From Diplonema papillatum (taxonomy: Eukaryota > Euglenozoa > Diplonemea > Diplonemida > Diplonemidae): a stretch of DNA of 64,000 nucleotides. The stretch is from assembly GCA_030068145.1 (NCBI GenBank), contig JAPJBO010000156.1, positions 62,001 through 126,000 of the forward strand. The letters run 5' to 3'. The position numbers and the translations under genes are program-made. The notes under the pieces were generated by a model, which worked only from the letters and a program-made list of their open reading frames with translations, ran no database searches and had not been told where the DNA came from. Within the stretch, counting starts at the first letter, position 1; each line of letters starts with the position of its first letter. Of this stretch, positions 10,140-18,198 are shown in pieces.

Positions 10140-12452
10140 ATGGCTTCCCCGCAGCTTTCGGGGTGCGGCGTCGAGTCCCGCGGGCGGCTGCGGCTGACCC
10201 CGCGCGGCGAGGCGGCCGACCGGGTCCGCGCGCTCGGCGGCCGCGTCGTGGACGGCGGCGGGGCGCTGGTCGTGCTGGGGAACGGGGCCGCCCCGCCCGA
10301 GGCGCAGGCGCCGGGCGCCGTCGTCGTCGACGAAGCGCTGTTTGCCAGCCTGCTGCTGCAGACGGAGGCGGCGGCGGCTGCGCCGCCGCCGGCCGCCGAC
10401 CACCCGCCGAGCGAGGCGGTCGCCCTCGACTTCGCGGGCAAGTGCGTCGCTCTCCCCGTGAGCCTCTCCGCCGCCGCCCTTTCGGGTGGCATTCCCACCA
10501 CAGCTGGCAACTGCGCCGGGCCGTACGCGGACTACGCCGTGGTCGACGACGCGGGGGCCGATGCAGGGCGAGACGTGGCGGGACGCCCGGCGGTTCGGTT
10601 GCACCGCGACATCTTGAAACCCCTGGGCCTCATCCTCGGGGCGGAAGCTGAAGGGAAAAGGCTCCATCCGACCGAATGCCTCAGCGAGGGAAAGTCGGTC
10701 CTGGCGGCGGGACGACCGGCGGCTTCGGAGGAGGGCTCCGTCGCGTCGCAGACTGCGACCGCCGCCGCGCCGGCGGCGGCAAGCGTCGCCGCGGCTTCGC
10801 ACAGTGCGGCGGGGAAGGAGGAGGAGGAGGAGGCCCGCGGTCAGCAATGCGACCCGGCCCCGCCGACGGAGCAACGTGACGACGCGGGCCGCGGGGCAGC
10901 GGCGGCGGCGCTCACCGCGCCGATAGCAGCAGCGGCGGCTGTGGCCGGAGAGGCGAGGGCGGGCGCGAAGCACGGGGCGCCGCGGCCAGAAGGCCCGCCC
11001 CGCAGCCAATCGGCGGCGGCGGCCGCAGCTGTAGCGTTGTTCGGTTCTGCGGCAGCCCTGAGCGTCGCGACAAGCGACGACGACGAGCCGGTGCCGCCCG
11101 CAAAGCCCGAGAAGCCGGGGGGCGCGCAGGCGAAACCCTCGCAATCATCCACTGAAGCATCGAAGGCAACCGCGATCGCCGCACCAGCCGTCATCAGCGT
11201 TGTGGCGGCTTCCGTCGACGGCGAGGCGAGCGAGGACGAAACCCCAGCGAACCCCACGAAGTCGAAGAAGCCGGGCGGCAAGCAGCGGAAAGGCTCGCAA
11301 GCAAAAGGCAACTCATCCACATCCACTGAAGCATCGAAGGCAACCGCAATGGCTGCAGCAGCAGTGATCATTGCTGCGGCAACCTTGAGCGTCGCGACAA
11401 ACGACGACGACGAGCCAGCACCCCTTGCAAGGCGAAAGAAGCCAGGCGGCAAGCAGCGGAAATCCTCAAAAGCTGAAAGCGACTCACCCACCGAAGCATC
11501 AAAGACAACCGCGATTGCTGCATCAGCAGTGATCAGCATGGCGGCTTTCGTCGACGGCGAGCCGAGCGGCGGCGAAGAACTCCCGACAAAGCGGAAGAAC
11601 CGAAAAGCCGAAAGCGGCTTAGCATCGAAGGCAATGGCGCTCGCTGCAGCTGCAACAGTCGTCTGCGTCGCGGCGGCTTTGAACGACGAGCCAAGCGAAG
11701 ACGAAGTACCAACACCCCCCGCGAAGCGTAGGAAGCCGGGTGGTAAGCAGCAAAAACCCGCAGCTCGTACCGAGGCGGAGCCTGCCGCCTCGCCGGAAAG
11801 CGGGAGCAGCGACAGTTCGACGGAAGAGGAGGTCGAGGAGCCTTGGTCCGTCTCCAGGCAGCCGGCTTCGGGGGCCGGGCAGGTGCCACCGGCCCTGACG
11901 GCAACGGCGCTCGCTGCAGCTGCAACAGTCGTCTGCGTCGCGGCGGCTTTGAACGACGAGCCAAGCGAAGACGAAGTACCAACACCCCCCGCGAAGCGTA
12001 GGAAGCCGGGTGGTAAGCAGCAAAAACCCGCAGCTCGTACCGAGGCGGAGCCTGCCGCGTCGCCTGCCGCCCCGCAGGAAAGCGGGAGCAGCGACAGTTC
12101 GACGGAAGAGGAGGTCGAGGAGCCTTGGTCCGTCTCCAGACAGCCGGCTTCGGGGGCCGGGCAGGCGCCACCGGCCCTGACGTGGGCCGACGTCGTTGCC
12201 GAAGACGTCGACGACTACGCCTGCTTTGCGGCTCGCAACGGATTGTGGGGCTGCTTGATCTGCGAAGAAGCGAAGGTGCGGGGCACGTGCCGGTATGCGA
12301 AGGAATGGGCGTCTTTCGCCGTGAAACCCCGTGGCCCGCGTCTCAGAAGAGAATCACAGAGAGGGCACCTACGCAAGGGCTGTCACAAGAGCTATCGGGC
12401 GGTTCTGCAAGCGGAGCTGCTCAAGAAAGCAAGTCGGCGAAAACGAAGGTGA
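10140..12452 (+). CDS. repeat-bearing BRCT-like/Cys-His protein, family copy C (5 repeats)
   Basis: A 770-residue frame. The N-terminal 165 residues match copies A and B. The central part is more diverged and carries about five 56-residue units, one shortened. The acidic linker SGSSDSSTEEEVEEPWS plus the preceding unit is duplicated in frame (DNA 11641-11900 and 11905-12180), so the C-terminal module appears once and a half. In the Cys/His module CLICEEA is kept, but the loop is shorter and the His motif reads HLRKGCHKSYR, still His-x5-His. The end KKASRRKRR matches copy A. Function unknown; likely nuclear by its basic patches. Confidence 0.8.
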   Translation: MASPQLSGCGVESRGRLRLTPRGEAADRVRALGGRVVDGGGALVVLGNGAAPPEAQAPGAVVVDEALFASLLLQTEAAAAAPPPAADHPPSEAVALDFAGKCVALPVSLSAAALSGGIPTTAGNCAGPYADYAVVDDAGADAGRDVAGRPAVRLHRDILKPLGLILGAEAEGKRLHPTECLSEGKSVLAAGRPAASEEGSVASQTATAAAPAAASVAAASHSAAGKEEEEEARGQQCDPAPPTEQRDDAGRGAAAAALTAPIAAAAAVAGEARAGAKHGAPRPEGPPRSQSAAAAAAVALFGSAAALSVATSDDDEPVPPAKPEKPGGAQAKPSQSSTEASKATAIAAPAVISVVAASVDGEASEDETPANPTKSKKPGGKQRKGSQAKGNSSTSTEASKATAMAAAAVIIAAATLSVATNDDDEPAPLARRKKPGGKQRKSSKAESDSPTEASKTTAIAASAVISMAAFVDGEPSGGEELPTKRKNRKAESGLASKAMALAAAATVVCVAAALNDEPSEDEVPTPPAKRRKPGGKQQKPAARTEAEPAASPESGSSDSSTEEEVEEPWSVSRQPASGAGQVPPALTATALAAAATVVCVAAALNDEPSEDEVPTPPAKRRKPGGKQQKPAARTEAEPAASPAAPQESGSSDSSTEEEVEEPWSVSRQPASGAGQAPPALTWADVVAEDVDDYACFAARNGLWGCLICEEAKVRGTCRYAKEWASFAVKPRGPRLRRESQRGHLRKGCHKSYRAVLQAELLKKASRRKRR

Positions 12453-13230
12453 ACACCTGACCCAACAACAGCTGCGAACCCGGAAGTAGGGTTGCGGCTC
12501 GCGGTAGTTGGTCAGGCTACATGATCTGCGGAAGCGAACGTAGGGATGAGCCCCGTAGGGAGAGGCAAATCTCCTCTCTCTGCCCCGATCCCTCGGAGCC
12601 CCTAAACGTTGCCAGGAGGGCACTCTTCCCTACACTTGCTTGGGCACAGTGACCCTCCTGAGACCCGTCAGAACGCAGAAAGGTAACCGACATCTCTACT
12701 ACCGACTCGGCTTCGATTTGTAGTTGTTCACCACGTTCTGTGGCCATTCGTTCTCGTTCTGCGTTCTTCTCATGAGAGTTCGAAGTTTGATGATGCGGGA
12801 ATCCAATGGTAGGATACATCCCGACAGTCCGTACAGAGATGAAATGCCACCCTCGATGGATAGTGGCTGGACGATTTTTTTTCTTCCAGTATTGAGGAAT
12901 GCGTATGGGTGCGGGAAGCGAGCCAGTAGCAGGTCTGTCATCCTGAATGTCCTAGGCTGCACGCGCATTCAAAAGACCCCACGACAATATATCAATCCGA
13001 GGTTAAAAAACACCAAGTTCTTAACATAAGCAACAGTCTAAAAAATAGGGAACGGGGAGGAGAAAGGGAATTTGTTTCCTGGCCTCGCCGGGGCTCACTC
13101 TGCGTATGAGGGCCAGCCGTGCTGGAGCCCACCGGTAATTTGCATTGGCGCAGGGTGGTATTCAGGGCAGCCGATCTCCCTCCATTCACCAGCCATTATT
13201 CTGTTGGCCGGTCGAAAAAAAAGGTGAACC
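12453..13230. other. spacer between family copy C and the Cys/REJ gene
   Basis: The first 300 bases repeat the family 3' flank. The rest is lower-GC and carries the promoter and 5' UTR of the gene starting at 13231; no motif is clear. Short frames on both strands look random. Confidence 0.5.
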
Positions 13231-16200
13231 ATGGGAGTGACGCGGCTGTTGCCGGCTCTCTGGCTCACGGCACAAGGCGGATTTCTAGCGGTGCAGGCGC
13301 AGACGAGCCCGTCTTGCACTTCTCATGTATGCCCATCTGGGTCCGTACCAACGGGCGCTAGCTGTTCCGCATCTTGCGGCGACGCGGAGTGCTGTGCGAG
13401 CCTCCCTTCGTGCGCTACTTATCCGTGCCCGGATGGGTTCACTTCAACGGACGCTGTGTGTTCAGGGACTTGCAGCGAAGCGGTGTGCTGTGAGAGCCAG
13501 CCGGATGCGTCGTGCGCTACTTACCCGTGCCCGGATGGGTTCACTTCAACGGATGCTTTGTGTTCTGGAAATTGCAGTGAAACGGTGTGCTGTGAGAGTC
13601 AGCCGGATTCGTCGTGCGCTACTTATCCGTGTCCGGATGGGTTCACTTCAACGGATGCTTTGTGTTCCGGAAATTGCAGCGAAGCGGTGTGCTGTGAGAG
13701 CCAGCCGGATGCGTCGTGCGCTACTTATCCGTGCCCGGATGGGTTCACTTCAACGGATGCTTTGTGTTCCGGAAATTGCAGTGAAACGGTGTGCTGTGAG
13801 AGTCAGCCAGATTCGACGTGCGCTACTTATCCGTGCCCGGTTGGGTTCACTTCAACGGACGCTGTGTGTTCAGGGACTTGCAGCGAAGCGGTGTGCTGTG
13901 AGAGCCAGTCGGATGCGTCGTGCGCAACTTACCCGTGCCCGGATGGGTTCACTTCAACGGATGCTTTGTGTTCAGGAAATTGCAGTGAAACGGTGTGCTG
14001 TGAGAGCCAGCCGGATCCGTCGTGCGCTACTTATCCGTGTCCGGATGGGTTCACTTCAACGGACGCTGTGTGTTCAGGGATTTGCAGCGAAGCGGTGTGC
14101 TGTGAGAGCCAGCCGGATCCGTCGTGCGCTACTTATCCGTGTCCGGATGGGTTCACTTCAACGGATGCTTTGTGTTCCGGAAATTGCAGTGAAACGGTGT
14201 GCTGTGAGAGCCAGCCGGATCCGTCGTGCGCTACTTATCCGTGCCCGGATGGGTTTCATTTGAAGGACGGCGTGTGTTCCGGGACTTGCAGCGACGAGGT
14301 GTGCTGCGCTGAGAACGAGTGCTCCACGTACCCAAACAACTGGGCCGCTTTCAATGTCCCGCCGAACTGCACGACGGTGTCGGGCTGCACGGGCGGCGCG
14401 GCGAGCGTGCCGTGCGCCGAAGGGTTCACGGCGAAGGGAACCCCGGAGGTTAAATGCCCGACGCGTTACGGGCGGTTCGAAGCGGACGGCTGCCTTGCGA
14501 ACGCGGGCTGCAGGCCGCTGGCTGAGGACGACGTGCCGGAGATCGTCCGGGTGCCGGGCGGGTGCGAGAACAGCGTGAAGGGGTGGTGCTCTCCGGGGAG
14601 CACCGCGCTGCAGTGCGGCACGGAGGCCCTGTCGCCGGCGAAGATGTGCAAGGTCGAGTGCGCCGCCGGGCACGGCTGCCGGTCCGACGACGGCGGGTGC
14701 GCCGGCGGCCCGCAGGCCACCAACGGGATCGTCACGAAGAGGCCGGCCGAGGCGGGCGACTACACGTTCCTCTACTTCTGCCTCTGCGGCGCGGACTGCT
14801 GGGACGCGAACCGAACCCTCACCGCCTTCACGGACGAGCCCCCGTGCGTTCCGCTGACCCCCACCGTCACGTTCACCGCGACCCTCCCCACACCGACGGA
14901 GACGCCGGTGGTGACCCCGACGCAAACAGTGACCCAAACGGTCCCGACGGTCACCCCGGGCACGGCTGATTCGGCGTCGCAAGACGCGTCGACGTTTGCG
15001 TGCGCGGCGGCGGCGACGGGCGCTCCCGTCTCGTGCTCGTTCACAGCCAGGGACGAAGACGGCGAACTCGTCACCGGCACCGACCACGTGACGGTGCGGG
15101 TTCTTGCCGGCGGCGGCGGCGGCGCGGCGGCGGTCGTGCACGGCGCGGCGGCGGCCGTGCAAGCGGGCGTCGGCGTGTACGTGGCGGAGCTGCCCGCCTT
15201 CGCCGCGGAAGGCCTGTACACCGCTGAGGCGAAGCTCACCAGCGACGACTGGGTGGGCGTGCGCGTGACGCTGCGGGCGGCGCTGGCCGTCGAGCTCGGC
15301 AGGGCGGCCGCGGTGTCGGTGGCGTGCAACCGGGTCGACCACCGCGGGAACCCCGTCGACAACGTCGCCTTCCTCGCGTGCGCGAACCAGTCGTCGGCGG
15401 GCTTCGCGCAGCGGAGCCTCGCGCTCGCGCCAGCGGCACCCGCCGACAACTGGATGCTCCTCGGCCAGCAGCTCCGCTGCGTGGCCATCCCGACCGTGCC
15501 GGACTGCACAAACTGCCGCCTGTCCCTCGCCGTCACCCTCACGGTGCCGGCCGGGTTATCGTCGTCCTTCTCCGCCACGCCGGCGCTGGTTGTAGCCGAC
15601 CCCGGGGACAAGACGGACCCGCTCTCCCCGAAGCCGATTACGTACGCGTTCACCGTCGCTCCCGCGTCCTTCGACGCCGAATCCCTCCTCCGCTTCGAAC
15701 CGTCCGCCGACCGGACCGCGGCGGCGGGCTCGGTCACGGTCCGCGAAGACCCCAGCCTTCCCGACGCCGCGTTCGACGCGCATCAGTACCCGTTCTCGTT
15801 CGGGGAGCCCTCGACCTCCGCGCTGGCGCTCCGCTGCGACGGCGCCCTGGCGTTCACCGCCGGCGACTGGGCCGGCGGGTCGGGCGAGGGCGGCACGGTG
15901 CGGGTCTGCTGGGCGCGGTCCGAGGAGTGCGGGCTGGTGGTGGTGCCCAGCCTGGCCGCCGACCAGCAGTTCTACGCCCGCGCGGCGTTCGCGGCGCTCG
16001 AGAGCGAGGCCGCCGTCGCCGCCGCCGCCGCGGCCTCGCGCTTCTACGGCGGCGGCGCCGGAACGCCCTACGTCGCGACCGGCGCCGCGGTCCTCGGCGA
16101 GCTCCCGTTTTTCGTCCTGTCCGCCCGCCGCGTGCGCGCCCAGTGGGACGCCGGCGACGCAAGCACCCCGCTGACCGAGCTCCGCCTCGCCAGCGGCGGC

Positions 16201-17649
16201 TGGGCGGTCGCCGATGTCTCCGTCGCCTTCGGCGAAGACGGGGCGGCGGTGCCGATGGTCGGAACCACCGACGCGGCTGTTTCCGCGGTTTCCCACCGAG
16301 TCCCGGCGGACCGGTCGCTCGTCGACTGCCTGCCTTCGAACGGCACCCACGCAGCGCTGGAGCCCGGACACTCCGTTTCGTGCACCATCCGCCCGTTGGA
16401 CGCGGCAGGGAGGTCCACCCCCGTGGTTCCGTCCGCCTTCCGGGTGTCCGTCACCGGAGGCCTGCCCGTGGAGCTCAGCGAGGTCGTCGCTCGCGCAAGC
16501 AACGCGACGGCGTATTCCTTAGTGGGCGTTGACGAAGGCGAGGAGCGGGCGTTTGAGGCGTTTCCGGCGGCGTTCGCCTTCGCGTTCGACGTCACCCTGC
16601 CGGCGGGCGCCGAGCCGGGCGCCGCGGCGGACGTGCTCGTCGCACTCGCGTCCGGCGCCGAAGTCCATCGGCTGCGGGTCTCGTACGACCGCCCCGCCGC
16701 CGCCGCGGCGCTCGCGGTGTACGCGGACGGGCGCCGGCTCGCCGAGGGCGCGGCCTTCTCCCTGGCGGGCGACGGCCCCGTCCGCCTCAGCGCAGTGCCG
16801 TCGAATACGAACGGCCCCGCCGAGTTCTCGTGGGTGTGCGGCGGCGTGCTCCTGCGGGAAGAGGCGGCGGTCGCGGTCGAGCGGGCGGAGCTGGCAGCCC
16901 TCGGCGCCGGGAGCGAGCCGCTCGCGTGCAGCGCCGCGGCGCGCGTCTCCGCAACCGACACGCGGATCTCCGCCAATTTCAGCATCCGGCTCAACGCGTT
17001 CGATGAACCCGGGACGGTGGCCGCGACCAGCTCGTCGTTTCCGGGCGTCGACGCGTCCGTGCGCGCGGTGTGCACCGGGTTTTTGGACGGGGACGCGCCG
17101 TTGTCGTACCGAATCGCCGCGGTCAACGGGAGCGGGGCCCGCCTACGGTACTTGACGCAGCCGTCGGTTTCGCCGGAGGCGGAGCTTTTTGCCGATCGAG
17201 TCTCGGCCGACCCGGCGACGCTCACCATCGCGTGCGAGGCCGCCGACGCGCTGGGGGCGACTGCGACGTCCACCAACACCGTCGAGTTGAGCGTCCCCGG
17301 CTGGACGCCGCCGGCAGCGCCGTCGGAGCAGGACGAAGCCGCGCTGCGCCTTGCCAGCGCCGGCGCCCCGTCCCCGGACGGCCTCGCCCGCGCAGCCGAC
17401 ACTCTGGCGCTGCTGACCCTTGCGTCTCCGGCTGCCCTCGTGGACGCGGTGTCCACGGTGTCGGCGAGCGTCTCCTCCCTCTCTAGCTCCCTCGCTGGGC
17501 AGGACGGCACCCTGGAGGGTGCCGTCGCCCAGCAGTTCACGCATGCGCTCTGGCAATTAACAAAGGCTCTGCAGAACAATGCGGTTTGTTGTTTTCCTTT
17601 TTCGTCGTACGACGCCGGTCTCATAAGAGTAGTGTCAACCAGCAAATAA
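13231..17649 (+). CDS. secreted Cys-repeat/REJ-like protein, first block
   Basis: A 1472-residue frame. Residues 1-25 are a clear signal peptide (MGVTRLLPALWLTAQGGFLA). Residues 28-365 hold about ten 34-residue units with six cysteines each (C-x4-C-x10-C-x3-C-x4-CC), most beginning CATYPCPDGFTSTDA. Next come a Cys-rich region, a Thr/Pro-rich stretch (TPTVTFTATLPTPTE) typical of O-glycosylated stalks, and a long region to about residue 1400 resembling the REJ (receptor for egg jelly) module of polycystin-1-like proteins (C.GFLDGDAPLSYRIAAV, TLTIACEAADALGA). The last 25 residues after LWQLTKAL look non-coding, so the true frame may leave by splicing near 17560. No TM segment is present. A cell-surface or adhesion role is inferred. 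Confidence 0.8.
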   Translation: MGVTRLLPALWLTAQGGFLAVQAQTSPSCTSHVCPSGSVPTGASCSASCGDAECCASLPSCATYPCPDGFTSTDAVCSGTCSEAVCCESQPDASCATYPCPDGFTSTDALCSGNCSETVCCESQPDSSCATYPCPDGFTSTDALCSGNCSEAVCCESQPDASCATYPCPDGFTSTDALCSGNCSETVCCESQPDSTCATYPCPVGFTSTDAVCSGTCSEAVCCESQSDASCATYPCPDGFTSTDALCSGNCSETVCCESQPDPSCATYPCPDGFTSTDAVCSGICSEAVCCESQPDPSCATYPCPDGFTSTDALCSGNCSETVCCESQPDPSCATYPCPDGFHLKDGVCSGTCSDEVCCAENECSTYPNNWAAFNVPPNCTTVSGCTGGAASVPCAEGFTAKGTPEVKCPTRYGRFEADGCLANAGCRPLAEDDVPEIVRVPGGCENSVKGWCSPGSTALQCGTEALSPAKMCKVECAAGHGCRSDDGGCAGGPQATNGIVTKRPAEAGDYTFLYFCLCGADCWDANRTLTAFTDEPPCVPLTPTVTFTATLPTPTETPVVTPTQTVTQTVPTVTPGTADSASQDASTFACAAAATGAPVSCSFTARDEDGELVTGTDHVTVRVLAGGGGGAAAVVHGAAAAVQAGVGVYVAELPAFAAEGLYTAEAKLTSDDWVGVRVTLRAALAVELGRAAAVSVACNRVDHRGNPVDNVAFLACANQSSAGFAQRSLALAPAAPADNWMLLGQQLRCVAIPTVPDCTNCRLSLAVTLTVPAGLSSSFSATPALVVADPGDKTDPLSPKPITYAFTVAPASFDAESLLRFEPSADRTAAAGSVTVREDPSLPDAAFDAHQYPFSFGEPSTSALALRCDGALAFTAGDWAGGSGEGGTVRVCWARSEECGLVVVPSLAADQQFYARAAFAALESEAAVAAAAAASRFYGGGAGTPYVATGAAVLGELPFFVLSARRVRAQWDAGDASTPLTELRLASGGWAVADVSVAFGEDGAAVPMVGTTDAAVSAVSHRVPADRSLVDCLPSNGTHAALEPGHSVSCTIRPLDAAGRSTPVVPSAFRVSVTGGLPVELSEVVARASNATAYSLVGVDEGEERAFEAFPAAFAFAFDVTLPAGAEPGAAADVLVALASGAEVHRLRVSYDRPAAAAALAVYADGRRLAEGAAFSLAGDGPVRLSAVPSNTNGPAEFSWVCGGVLLREEAAVAVERAELAALGAGSEPLACSAAARVSATDTRISANFSIRLNAFDEPGTVAATSSSFPGVDASVRAVCTGFLDGDAPLSYRIAAVNGSGARLRYLTQPSVSPEAELFADRVSADPATLTIACEAADALGATATSTNTVELSVPGWTPPAAPSEQDEAALRLASAGAPSPDGLARAADTLALLTLASPAALVDAVSTVSASVSSLSSSLAGQDGTLEGAVAQQFTHALWQLTKALQNNAVCCFPFSSYDAGLIRVVSTSK
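13405..14310 (+). repeat. coding tandem repeat, 102-bp Cys-rich unit, about 9 copies
   Basis: Units begin at each tgcgctacttat(c)cgtg. Two subtypes alternate: DALCSGNCSET, which contains an N-C-S glycosylation sequon, and DAVCSGTCSEA, which does not. Several units differ by only a few bases, indicating recent expansion or conversion in 204-bp dimers. The last unit diverges (CPDGFHLKDGVC). Confidence 0.9.
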
Positions 17650-18198
17650 CATTACTGTGGCACAAGACTCTCCCACTTCACACGGCCGAGGACGTGCCCG
17701 ATTCCGATCAAATCTGGGCGTAGCCGGATGCAAAGCGGTCCGTCGCAATAAGCACCGAGCGGCGTCTCCGAGTATTATCTTGGTGCATTTATCCTCTAAG
17801 TATTAGGCCCAGCAAGCTGTGCACGTGGGGTATGCAAACTATATACTCCAGAACGCGTGTTCTGAGGCCGAATTGGGGCCCAAATCTACCCGGCAAGCCT
17901 GGGTTCAGAGGTCCCTGTACATGGCTCAACATGCGCAGCAAAGTCCTTTGCCTGAGTTTTTCTGCCCCACCCTTCCCACTCCCTTCTGGCATCGTCCAAC
18001 CTACGGTTGACGAAGGCGGTGCTTCATTGTATTCCGGACCACAACGTGAATGAGATCCGTCACATCACGCTCTCTACAAACGTACCCAGGGCACTTCGAG
18101 TTTGACGTCGTCTCGCATAGCTGGCTACAGAAGCATTGCTACGGTATGCCTTTTTCAATCGCACTTCGCACCCCCAACCCGGGGTGGACCTGGCTCAA
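17650..18198. other. possible intron or disruption between two parts of the REJ-like gene
   Basis: About 0.5 kb of lower-GC DNA with stops in every frame separates two extracellular-type frames that happen to share the same phase. A single spliced gene, a gene broken by insertion, or two genes are all possible. I see no unmistakable splice pair. Confidence 0.45.

Noticed and set aside
13325..14263. 312-codon plus-strand frame in the Cys-repeat region
   Set aside because: Out-of-frame reading of the 102-bp tandem repeat; the Arg-rich product is an artefact of a unit length divisible by three.
16068..17645. 525-codon minus-strand frame
   Set aside because: Shadow of the GC-rich REJ region; no start context or domain.
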